From an uncultured bacterium (GTDB lineage: Bacteria > Cyanobacteriota > Vampirovibrionia > Gastranaerophilales > Gastranaerophilaceae): 5,816 nt of DNA. Below the pieces are notes generated by a model. That model saw only the letters and a program-made list of their open reading frames with translations, was not told the origin of the DNA and did no database searches. The position numbers were made by a program, and so were the translations under genes. Position 1 is the stretch's first letter; each line of letters opens with the position of its first letter. Location: positions 1 through 5,816 of the forward strand of contig CASECH010000211.1 in assembly GCA_949286405.1 (NCBI GenBank), read 5' to 3'. This document shows, piece by piece, positions 1 to 5,676 of the stretch.

Positions 1-9
1 GTAGAATAT

Positions 10-540
10 ATGTTTGGAAAGCTTTTTGTTAAAGGTGATTTAATCGGTTCAAAAAATGGCATAATGGTATTTAAACAAATTGCTAAAGACGGAACACAGA
101 CTTTTAAATCTTTCAAAAACTTTAAACCGTTTAAAGTTGTAACAAAAAAGCAGATTTTTGATATGCCTGATGGAATGCATGTCTATACAGATGCAAAACA
201 TGTTCTTACAAAAGTTGAAAATTTAGTCAGTGGAGTAAAGTCTAAAATAGTTTCTACAAAATATCACGTTGTAAATGATTATGTTGATCCTGTTTTAAGT
301 TATGAATCTCCAAAACATTTTATATCAGATTTACAAAGGGTAAAAATATACCCAGATGGAAAACAATCAAAACTTCATGTCATAAACATGTCAGATAGTA
401 TTAGTATGCATAAAGAAGACGTAAATGGTAAAAAAGTTCTAACTAAGTATAACAAAACAAAGAATGGAAATATTGGAATGGTTGATTTACAAACACCATA
501 TTCTAATAAGACAATAACTTCTTATCGACTTTCAATATAA
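10..540 (+). CDS. Hypothetical Lys-rich protein, possibly 5'-truncated by the window edge
   Basis: I do not recognise this protein. Read from the ATG at 10 it has 176 residues, is strongly basic (many Lys) and mostly polar, and shows no signal peptide, membrane segment, Cys pair or catalytic motif. The first part contains a Phe/Lys-rich run around residues 33-47 (TFKSFKNFKPFK). The rest reads like alternating beta-strand and turn sequence with several Asp-Gly and Asn-Gly turns (for example YPDGKQSK near 115). The frame is open from 10 back to base 1 (codons GTA GAA TAT) and no ribosome-binding site is visible, so the real start may lie outside the window and this could be the C-terminal part of a longer protein. 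It ends with TAA and no clear intrinsic terminator follows. Coding is supported by the long uninterrupted frame and codon usage like its neighbours. Function unknown. Confidence 0.6.
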   Translation: MFGKLFVKGDLIGSKNGIMVFKQIAKDGTQTFKSFKNFKPFKVVTKKQIFDMPDGMHVYTDAKHVLTKVENLVSGVKSKIVSTKYHVVNDYVDPVLSYESPKHFISDLQRVKIYPDGKQSKLHVINMSDSISMHKEDVNGKKVLTKYNKTKNGNIGMVDLQTPYSNKTITSYRLSI

Positions 541-674
541 AAACTATGTAGTAGTATATGAATTTCTTTTGGTATTGAAAAATATTTTAGATAGATTTAT
601 TTTATACTTTTTAGCTTAAATAGTATAAGTTTACTGGTTGCTAGAATTTTATCCAACAATGAGATATAATTCTG

Positions 675-703
675 TTGCTATTTTCAAAAAAAAGTGCTAC
701 TAT
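675..703 (+). promoter_or_regulatory. Probable sigma-70 promoter of the PEP carboxykinase gene (extended -10)
   Basis: TTGCTA at 675-680 and TACTAT at 698-703 are separated by exactly 17 bp. A TG sits at 695-696, one base before the -10 hexamer, which gives an extended -10 element. Each hexamer matches the consensus at 4 of 6 positions. Transcription would begin near 710, leaving a leader of about 55 nt before the ATG at 766. The remainder of the 541-765 spacer holds only a weak AT hairpin and no other clear signal. This is motif reading only. Confidence 0.5.
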
Positions 704-765
704 TGTTCTATGGTTAATTTAGGATAAAAAGTCGTTTATTTTGGTTATAGTAAAAGGAGATTGAT

Positions 766-2415
766 ATGGCTACAAAAGAATTCTTTACAAATTCTGAAGA
801 ATTGAAAAAACTTTATTCTGCTGCGAGAGCAACTATTACTGCTCCGTTTTTTGGGAATAATGTTGAAGAAGTAAAATCTGTGTCTGAAGCATACAAGTTG
901 GCGAAAAATAGCCCAGGTACGGTTGAATTGACTGGGATGCCTATTTATAAGCCTGAAAAAATAGGACTTCCGCAAGGTGCAAATCAGCTGTTGTTTAATG
1001 ATGGTACAGTTGTCGGTCGTTGTGCTGCTGCAAGAAAAATTGTCGGAGAGCCAAATTGTGATTTAAAATATCTTCTTCCAATTATCAGAGAAGCTATTTA
1101 TGGAACTCGTGATAAGTTGATGTATAAAACAGAAGTTGTAGTAGGCCTTGAAGAAGATTTTATGATCAAAGCTCATTTGATGATTCCTGAAGGTTTTGAA
1201 AATATTATGTATTCTTGGATGTTAAACTTCCAATATATAAATGAGTGCTATGCTCAAATGTACGCAGATTCAAGAGAGTTACCAGAAGGAGATATCTATG
1301 TATTCTCTGATCCTGATTGGTCACACCCTGATTTTCCTTACGGATTGACATTCTTTGACCCTGAACATAACTGTGCTGCTATTTTGGGTATGAGATATTT
1401 TGGGGAACATAAGAAAGGTACATTGACTCTTGCGTGGGGTGCTGCGGCTCGTAATGGTTACGCTTCTTGCCATGGAGGTATGAAACGTTATAACCTTGAT
1501 GGCGGTAAATCATTCCAAGTTGCGGTATTTGGTCTTTCTGGCTCCGGAAAATCTACTATCACTCACGCAAAACATAATAACAAGTACGATATTACAGTCC
1601 TTCATGATGATGCGTTTATTATTAATGTGCATGATAAATACACCATTGCACTAGAGCCTGCTTATTTTGACAAGACTGCAGATTATCCTATTGGTTGTGA
1701 TGATAATAAATATATTCTTACTCAACAAAATGCCGGTGTAATCCAGTTGGCTGATGGTAAGTTAGTTTCAATTACTGAGGATATAAGAAACGGTAACGGT
1801 AGAGCTGTTAAATCTAAGTTGTGGTCACCTAATAGAGTTGATAGAATTGATCAACCGATTAACGCAATTTTCTGGTTAATGAAAGATCCTACTATTCCTC
1901 CTGTATTGAAGTTGTCTGGAGCATCTTTAGGTTCAGCTATGGGAGCTACTTTGGCAACAAAACGTTCTTCTGCGGAAAGACTTGCAGCAGGAGTGGATCC
2001 GAATGCTTTAGTTGTAGAACCTTATGCAAATCCGTTTAGAGTGTATCCTTTGGCGATTGATTATGAAAGATTTAAGCAATTAATAGCAGATGGTGTTGAT
2101 TGTTATATCTTGAATACTGGTGAATTTATGGGTACAAAAGTTAAGCCTGCTCACACTCTAGGTATTATTGAAGCTATTGTTGAAGGTAGTGCTAACTTCC
2201 ATAAATGGGAAAATTTCTCAGATATCGAAATTATGGATATCGATGGTTTCGATGCTTCATTTAGTAATAGAGAGTACGCTGAGCAGTTTGTCGCTCGTAT
2301 GAATGATAGAATTGCTTTTGTAAAATCAAGAGAAACAGAAAAGGCTGGCTTAGACAAACTACCTTCTGATGCACTAGATGCTCTTGAAGCTGTTGTCAGA
2401 GAAGTAAATCTATAA
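766..2415 (+). CDS. pckA: Phosphoenolpyruvate carboxykinase (ATP) family protein, divergent
   Basis: The family converts oxaloacetate plus ATP to PEP, CO2 and ADP in the cytosol; in fermenters it often runs toward oxaloacetate. The 549 residues are close to the usual 530-540. By eye against E. coli PckA, YFGEHKKG (211-218) matches YGGEMKKG and gives the metal-binding Lys (K217). GYASCH (231-236) gives the metal-binding His (H236). GLSGSGKST (256-264) is the kinase-1a P-loop with K262. HDD (280-282) gives the metal-binding Asp. The C-terminal block ILNTGEFMGT (448-457) matches the nucleotide-site LVNTG region. R85 and R346 are plausible substrate arginines. The usual TADAFGVLPP and GFTAKLAGTE blocks are replaced by sequence such as MKDPTIPP (372-379) and RLAAG (405-409), so this is a distant subfamily and its exact activity is inferred. 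AAGGAG at 754-759 supports this ATG. The gene is monocistronic, with its own promoter and terminator. Confidence 0.85.
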   Translation: MATKEFFTNSEELKKLYSAARATITAPFFGNNVEEVKSVSEAYKLAKNSPGTVELTGMPIYKPEKIGLPQGANQLLFNDGTVVGRCAAARKIVGEPNCDLKYLLPIIREAIYGTRDKLMYKTEVVVGLEEDFMIKAHLMIPEGFENIMYSWMLNFQYINECYAQMYADSRELPEGDIYVFSDPDWSHPDFPYGLTFFDPEHNCAAILGMRYFGEHKKGTLTLAWGAAARNGYASCHGGMKRYNLDGGKSFQVAVFGLSGSGKSTITHAKHNNKYDITVLHDDAFIINVHDKYTIALEPAYFDKTADYPIGCDDNKYILTQQNAGVIQLADGKLVSITEDIRNGNGRAVKSKLWSPNRVDRIDQPINAIFWLMKDPTIPPVLKLSGASLGSAMGATLATKRSSAERLAAGVDPNALVVEPYANPFRVYPLAIDYERFKQLIADGVDCYILNTGEFMGTKVKPAHTLGIIEAIVEGSANFHKWENFSDIEIMDIDGFDASFSNREYAEQFVARMNDRIAFVKSRETEKAGLDKLPSDALDALEAVVREVNL

Positions 2416-2430
2416 ATCTTATTGCTAATT

Positions 2431-2471
2431 AAAAAATAGAGTTCATTTTTTTAAATGAGCTCTATTTTTTT
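2431..2471 (+). terminator. Intrinsic terminator after the PEP carboxykinase gene
   Basis: Bases 2437-2448 pair with 2453-2464, with a single G-T wobble (2442:2459) and a TTTT loop. The A-run at 2431-2436 pairs with the T-run at 2465-2470, and T continues to 2471. The hairpin starts 15 bp past the stop codon. The A-tract on the left means it could also act on the opposite strand, although no minus-strand gene needs it here. Confidence 0.9.
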
Positions 2472-2477
2472 ACCCTG

Positions 2478-2486
2478 TGTTATAAT
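2478..2486 (+). promoter_or_regulatory. Extended -10 promoter of the small membrane-protein gene
   Basis: TGT followed by a perfect TATAAT (2481-2486) forms an extended -10 element 7 bp past the terminator T-run. No good -35 hexamer is present: its place is taken by the right arm of the terminator hairpin. Transcription would start near 2493, giving a leader of about 23 nt. GGAGG at 2506-2510 lies 5 nt before the ATG. Confidence 0.65.
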
Positions 2487-2515
2487 TTCACAGTAAATCT
2501 GTTACGGAGGTTTTT

Positions 2516-3007
2516 ATGAAAAGAAATGCAGCAATTTCTGCTATGGGTGTTGGTATAATTTTTGTGATTGTATTGGGTATTGTAATGATTGTAAGTGCCC
2601 CTATGATTGCTAAGAAAAATGTTAAAAATGAAAATTTTGAACAAAAATCTTATAATAATGAAGATTTTCATAAAACATCTTTCAATACTGATGAACGTTT
2701 GGATTATAGGCAAAATGAGGATAAAAGGGAAGAATCAGATATCTCTAAAAATTATCCTCAAGATGGACTATCTGCTTTAAGAGCTGAAATGAATAATAAT
2801 ATTCAAAACACTGAATCCAGAATATATGATCGTATAGATGCAAGATTGCGTGAAATAAGTATGCAAACGTCTAATCAGGGTGTAAAAGATAAATATGTAT
2901 GTTCTATTGTAAGTTACGTTGATTCTCAAGGTCAACCGATAAGTCCAAATGCTTCAGATAAATCAAAAGCTGTGAAATTTGTTTTTGAATGTGAATATGT
3001 AAGATAA
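2516..3007 (+). CDS. Hypothetical single-pass membrane protein with coiled-coil stretch
   Basis: I do not recognise a family. The 163 residues begin with Met-Lys-Arg and a strongly hydrophobic helix at about 9-32 (AMGVGIIFVIVLGIVMIVSAP), followed by Lys-Lys. There is no convincing signal-peptidase or lipobox site, so it is probably an N-terminal membrane anchor. Residues 34-82 are Asn/Asp/Glu/Lys-rich and probably disordered. Residues about 85-114 have hydrophobic residues at heptad-like spacing (L85, L88, M92, I96, I103, I107, L111, I114), suggesting a short coiled coil and oligomerisation. The tail from about 126 looks like two beta strands carrying C129 and C159, the only cysteines; these could pair if the domain is outside the membrane. 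Topology is not settled. GGAGG five nt upstream supports the start. The gene has its own promoter and terminator and is convergent with the ferredoxin gene. Confidence 0.8.
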   Translation: MKRNAAISAMGVGIIFVIVLGIVMIVSAPMIAKKNVKNENFEQKSYNNEDFHKTSFNTDERLDYRQNEDKREESDISKNYPQDGLSALRAEMNNNIQNTESRIYDRIDARLREISMQTSNQGVKDKYVCSIVSYVDSQGQPISPNASDKSKAVKFVFECEYVR

Positions 3008-3045
3008 AAAATAACTGTAAGGGTAAACCCTTACAGTTATTTTTT
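3006..3045. terminator. Bidirectional intrinsic terminator between convergent genes
   Basis: This is a perfect 18-bp stem: 3006-3023 pairs with 3028-3045 around a TAAA loop. The GC-richest part (GTAAGGG/CCCTTAC) is nearest the loop, with an A-run at the left foot and a T-run at the right foot. It begins inside the stop codon of the + strand membrane-protein gene and lies 14 bp beyond the ferredoxin stop codon, so it can terminate both transcripts. Confidence 0.93.
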
Positions 3046-3059
3046 GTTATAGTATAGAA

Positions 3060-3236
3060 CTATTCAACAACGATTACGCCTACTGGGCAAGATTCAGCTG
3101 CTTCTTTAACGCAATCAATGTTAGCTTCTACTTCAGCTTCGTTTACTGTAGCTACGTCTTCTACTTTGAATACTGCATCACAAATAGATTCGCAAGCGCC
3201 GCATCCGATGCATCCGTCTTCAATTCTTACTGTCAT
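3060..3236 (-). CDS. Monocluster [4Fe-4S] ferredoxin, Thermotoga type
   Basis: This is a 58-residue soluble, acidic electron carrier. Cysteines occur as C9-x2-C12-x2-C15-x3-C19, then C42 and C50-Pro. The spacing equals that of Thermotoga maritima ferredoxin, where the first three and the last Cys bind one [4Fe-4S] cluster and the other two form a disulfide. By analogy C9, C12, C15 and C50 bind the cluster and C19-C42 may be a disulfide. The residue after C19 is Asp where many relatives have Pro. Likely partners are pyruvate:ferredoxin oxidoreductase, hydrogenase or similar enzymes, none of which is in the window. The frame is open upstream to 3299, but the Met at 3236 is chosen because AAGGAG lies 7 nt before it and because it gives the normal family length. 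A 3299 start would add 21 atypical residues and would cover the promoter. The gene is 87 bp downstream of deoB on the same strand, with no clear terminator between them. Confidence 0.93.
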   Translation of the reverse strand: MTVRIEDGCIGCGACESICDAVFKVEDVATVNEAEVEANIDCVKEAAESCPVGVIVVE

Positions 3237-3243
3237 TTTCTTT

Positions 3244-3249
3244 CTCCTT
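3244..3249 (-). promoter_or_regulatory. Ribosome-binding site that fixes the ferredoxin start
   Basis: Read on the minus strand this is AAGGAG, 7 nt before the ATG at 3236. No comparable site precedes the upstream in-frame ATG at 3299, so the shorter 58-residue product is favoured. Confidence 0.85.
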
Positions 3250-3267
3250 ATATTATTTATAATAGTC

Positions 3268-3281
3268 GTGAAATTTTTCAC
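3268..3281. repeat. 14-bp palindrome in the ferredoxin leader (possible operator)
   Basis: GTGAAA-TT-TTTCAC is a perfect inverted repeat with 6-bp arms and a 2-bp centre. It lies just downstream of the predicted ferredoxin -10 hexamer (3288-3293), over the expected transcription start. That position suits a repressor site, but the arms are AT-rich and the role is inferred. Confidence 0.35.
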
Positions 3282-3287
3282 AATCCA

Positions 3288-3315
3288 ATTATAAACCAAA
3301 AATTTAAAATTTCAA
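3288..3315 (-). promoter_or_regulatory. Probable ferredoxin promoter
   Basis: On the minus strand, TTGAAA (3315-3310) and a perfect TATAAT (3293-3288) are separated by 16 bp, giving a start near 3281 and a leader of about 45 nt. A second overlapping candidate is TTGTGA (3283-3278) with TATAAA (3261-3256), also 16 bp apart. The ferredoxin can therefore be transcribed independently of deoB, with read-through from deoB possible in addition. Confidence 0.55.
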
Positions 3316-3323
3316 TTGTCCAG

Positions 3324-4499
3324 TTATGATAATAAGTGTTTTTTTATAATTTGAGCAATAAAATCAAACCCTTTTATCATTCCTAAATTTTTAGGTTCTA
3401 TGCTGTTACCAAAAACAAGGATAGGTACGTATTCTCTTGTGTGGTCAGTGCCAGGTACTGTCGGGTCGCATCCGTGATCTGCTGTAACAATTAGTATATC
3501 GTCTTCTTTTAAATGTTTTTTGATTTCAACTAAATATCTATCAACTTCTTCTATGGCATTTCCATAACCTTTTGCATCGTTTCTATGGCCATATAGCATA
3601 TCCGTATCTACTAGATTGGTGAAAATAAATTCTTCATCATTTGTAATATTGATATCAGGATATGCAATTTTTTCTAAATCCATTTCATTTTTGATAGCTT
3701 TTAGTGTTAATTCAAGACCTTCTTTGTTGGATCCCGTATGAATGGCATGTGTAATACCTGATTTAGAAAATATATCTTCTATTTTTCCGATACCTATAAC
3801 TTTACATCCTTGATCTTTTAATTCGTTCATAACATTTCTTGGTGGAATCATAGAATAATCTCTTCTGTCTTTTGATATTCTTGTAGGTTTTCCATCAATT
3901 ATTTTATAAGGTCTTGCTATTACTCTTGATACGTTGTAATTACCTTCATCCAGAATTTTTCTTGCAATTTCACACCATTCATAAAGTTTTTCAAGTGGTA
4001 TTAAATCAGTATCCACAGCTATTTGGAAGACGCTATCAGCGCTTGTATAAACAATAGGGAATTTTGTTCTGTGGTGTTCATTATTTAGTTCTGCAATTAT
4101 TGCTGTGCCTGAAGCGGGTTTATTTGCCAAAATCCCTTTACACCCAGTTTTTTCAATAAATTTATCAATAAGTTCTTTGGGAAAACCGTTCGGAAATGTT
4201 GCAAAAGGTCTTTCTGATACAATTCCCATCATTTCCCAGTGACCGGTCGTAGTATCTTTGCCTTTTGATTTTTCCAGCATTGTGCCATATTGTGCAATCG
4301 GAGAGCTTTCTTTTGCAATTCCTTTGAAATCTTGAATGTTTCCAAGTCCCATTTTCTCCATAACAGGAAGATTTAAACCATTGTTAAATTCACAGACATT
4401 CTTGAGTGTGTTGCATTCAGGAATATCATTAAAATCTTTGCAGTCAGGCATAGCTCCTATACCCATAGAATCTATTACTATACAAATAACTCTTTTCAA
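3324..4499 (-). CDS. deoB: Phosphopentomutase DeoB, TTG start
   Basis: DeoB interconverts ribose-1-phosphate and ribose-5-phosphate, and the deoxyribose equivalents, in the cytosol. It thereby links nucleoside phosphorolysis to the pentose phosphate pathway. The 391 residues match the usual length of the alkaline phosphatase-like, two-manganese family. Visible motifs are CIVIDSMGIG with metal ligand D10; KDTTTGHWEMMG (81-92), which carries the phosphorylated catalytic Thr; TSADSVFQIA (152-161); DTDMLYGHRND (298-308) with D300 and H305; TADHGCDPT (339-347) with D341 and H342; and GTDHTREYVPI (350-360) with H353. The start codon is TTG at 4499-4497. The next in-frame Met (residue 12) would lose the metal-binding Asp, and AAAGGGG lies 7 nt before the TTG. 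Its usual deo-operon partners (deoA, deoC, deoD, cdd) are not next to it. It is preceded by its own promoter, behind the sigma gene's terminator. Confidence 0.96.
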   Translation of the reverse strand: MKRVICIVIDSMGIGAMPDCKDFNDIPECNTLKNVCEFNNGLNLPVMEKMGLGNIQDFKGIAKESSPIAQYGTMLEKSKGKDTTTGHWEMMGIVSERPFATFPNGFPKELIDKFIEKTGCKGILANKPASGTAIIAELNNEHHRTKFPIVYTSADSVFQIAVDTDLIPLEKLYEWCEIARKILDEGNYNVSRVIARPYKIIDGKPTRISKDRRDYSMIPPRNVMNELKDQGCKVIGIGKIEDIFSKSGITHAIHTGSNKEGLELTLKAIKNEMDLEKIAYPDINITNDEEFIFTNLVDTDMLYGHRNDAKGYGNAIEEVDRYLVEIKKHLKEDDILIVTADHGCDPTVPGTDHTREYVPILVFGNSIEPKNLGMIKGFDFIAQIIKKHLLS

Positions 4500-4506
4500 T
4501 TTTTTA

Positions 4507-4513
4507 CCCCTTT
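4507..4513 (-). promoter_or_regulatory. Ribosome-binding site supporting the deoB TTG start
   Basis: The minus strand reads AAAGGGG ending 7 nt before the TTG codon at 4499. No other initiation codon in this frame lies at a usable distance, so the site decides the start. Confidence 0.8.
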
Positions 4514-4525
4514 TCTTTTACTATT

Positions 4526-4534
4526 ATTTTAGCA
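4526..4534 (-). promoter_or_regulatory. Extended -10 promoter of deoB
   Basis: On the minus strand TGC (4534-4532) precedes TAAAAT (4531-4526), a 5/6 match to TATAAT with the extended TG. No convincing -35 is seen at the usual distance. The start would be near 4519, giving a leader of about 20 nt. The element lies just past the terminator of the upstream sigma gene. Confidence 0.55.
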
Positions 4535-4557
4535 TAAATTTGGGTAATTTTATAAGT

Positions 4558-4593
4558 AAAAATTAAGGTTATTGAAATTTTTCAATAACCTTT
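4558..4593 (-). terminator. Intrinsic terminator of the sigma-factor gene
   Basis: Bases 4565-4576 pair perfectly with 4581-4592 (AAGGTTATTGAA/TTCAATAACCTT) around an ATTT loop. On the minus strand the stem is followed by AATTTTTA (4564-4557). It is 54 bp beyond the sigma gene's stop codon and immediately ahead of the deoB promoter. Confidence 0.85.
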
Positions 4594-4646
4594 AAGTAAA
4601 TCTTACCAATAAATAAACACGATGAGGAATTAATACCTACCTTCTA

Positions 4647-5561
4647 TTATTCAATGTAGTTTGCTAAAACTTCTTGTCCTATTACAGAAAATCTCATTTT
4701 TTTTAGAGCTCTTAATTCTGTTTGACGAATACATTCTTTGGTTACTCCATATATGTTACCGATTTCTTCAAGAGTGTATTTTGTGCTGTCATTTAGTCCG
4801 TATCTCATTTTTACAACTTCTCTCTCTCTTTCTTTTAAAGTTGATATAACCATATTTATATCATTTTTTAGGTATTCAAATTCAACAGATTCAGTGGCTG
4901 AAGCTTTTTCATCTTCGATTATGTCTGCAAGGCACATATCTTTTCCGTCATTATTTTCTATCGCACTTTCTAATGAAATTGTTTTTGAATAAGCATTAAG
5001 GAATGTGTCTATTTTATCTGCAGAAATATTCATTTTTTTAGCTACATCTTGAGTTTTTACATTTGAATTATTTTCTGATTCCATTTCTCTTTTTATTTTA
5101 GAAAATTTAGATAGTGTTTCTTGGATGTATACTGGTATTTTCATGCTGTATGATTGTTCTGAAATAGCTTTGAACATAGCTTGTTTTATCCACCAGCTTG
5201 CATAAGTCGCAAATTTATACCCTAATTTATAGTTAAATTTTTCAGCTGCAACCATAAGTCCTAAGTTGCCTTCTTGAATTAAGTCTATCATAGGGATTTT
5301 TGACATATGGATTGCTTTTTTAGCAATAGTTACAACTAATTTTAAATTAGCTTCAATAAGTTTTTGTTTAGCCTTTTCATCGCCTTGTTTTGCAAGTTTT
5401 GCTAATTCTTTTTCTTCGTTTGGTGTTAAATTACGAAAATCACTTATTTCTCTTATGTAGTTTGACAAAACATTATCATTTGATCCGTTAAAGACTTCAT
5501 TTTTTGCAGGGTTTGAAAAATCATTTACTTTTTTCATTTTAATAAGTGAATCTTTTTTCAT
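4647..5561 (-). CDS. Sigma-70 family RNA polymerase sigma factor, short (group 2-like)
   Basis: This factor directs RNA polymerase to promoters. Its 304 residues contain region 1.2 (about 30-62, NYIREISDFRNLTPNEE), region 2 (about 63-135, with DLIQEGNLGLMVAAEKF and GYKFATYASWWIKQ), region 3 (about 138-205, starting at KIPVYIQETL) and region 4 (about 235-290, with REREVVKMRYGL and the helix-turn-helix TLEEIGNIYGVTKECIRQ). Region 1.1 and the large non-conserved insert of E. coli sigma-70 are absent, so it looks like a group 2 factor or a minimal primary one. Promoter-melting aromatics (Y115, F117, Y120, W123, W124) are kept. The positions equivalent to sigma-70 Gln437, Glu458, Glu585 and Arg588 are Q127, E148, E276 and R279. 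Thr440, His455, Arg584 and Arg586 are replaced by F130, Y145, K275 and C277. AAGGAG at 5577-5572 (minus) lies 10 nt before the ATG; the next Met (residue 9) has no such site. The gene has its own terminator. Confidence 0.93.
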   Translation of the reverse strand: MKKDSLIKMKKVNDFSNPAKNEVFNGSNDNVLSNYIREISDFRNLTPNEEKELAKLAKQGDEKAKQKLIEANLKLVVTIAKKAIHMSKIPMIDLIQEGNLGLMVAAEKFNYKLGYKFATYASWWIKQAMFKAISEQSYSMKIPVYIQETLSKFSKIKREMESENNSNVKTQDVAKKMNISADKIDTFLNAYSKTISLESAIENNDGKDMCLADIIEDEKASATESVEFEYLKNDINMVISTLKEREREVVKMRYGLNDSTKYTLEEIGNIYGVTKECIRQTELRALKKMRFSVIGQEVLANYIE

Positions 5562-5623
5562 AAATTTTAAACTCCTTCTTAGTTAAATTTTTTTATTGCA
5601 GCTAAATTTAATTTGGGGACAAA

Positions 5624-5633
5624 CCTTATAAGG
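5624..5633. repeat. Perfect 10-bp palindrome in the sigma-gene leader
   Basis: CCTTATAAGG is a perfect palindrome about 65 bp upstream of the sigma-factor ATG. On the minus strand a TTGTCC hexamer occurs on each side of it (5660-5655 and 5622-5617). It may be part of a promoter (TATAAG as a weak -10) or a protein-binding site. No complete promoter with normal spacing could be read here. Confidence 0.3.
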
Positions 5634-5676
5634 AAAGTCCGAAATTGAAAAAATGGACAACGAGAATATATATTAT

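Noticed and set aside
602..628. AT-only hairpin (TTATACT...AGTATAA with an inner TTTA/TAAA stem) after the first ORF
   Set aside because: It has no GC pairs in the outer stem, a T:T mismatch and no T-run after it, so I do not call it a terminator.
637..680. Direct repeat GTTGCTA at 637-643 and 674-680, with a TATAAT at 665-670
   Set aside because: The first copy is 21 bp from the TATAAT, too far for a normal promoter, and a 7-bp repeat in AT-rich DNA is easily chance. Only the 675-703 promoter is kept.
745..975. Minus-strand ORF of 76 codons overlapping the start of the PEP carboxykinase gene
   Set aside because: Its composition is that of an antisense shadow, and it has no ribosome-binding site or family motif; the + strand gene is certain.
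2480..2713. Minus-strand ORF of 77 codons opposite the membrane-protein gene
   Set aside because: It is antisense to a gene with its own promoter and ribosome-binding site, and its hydrophobic and His/Asn-rich content mirrors the other strand.
3237..3299. 21-codon N-terminal extension of the ferredoxin
   Set aside because: The upstream ATG has no ribosome-binding site, the extra residues are foreign to the family, and they would cover the promoter and leader.
4661..4992. Two overlapping + strand ORFs (4661-4849 and 4738-4992) and one at 4336-4566
   Set aside because: All lie antisense to the sigma factor or deoB, with Leu/Phe/Ser-rich sequences typical of reverse-strand shadows.
5624..5633. 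CCTTATAAGG as a eukaryote-style CArG box
   Set aside because: The match is to a eukaryotic factor site, and everything else here is bacterial, so the resemblance is coincidental.
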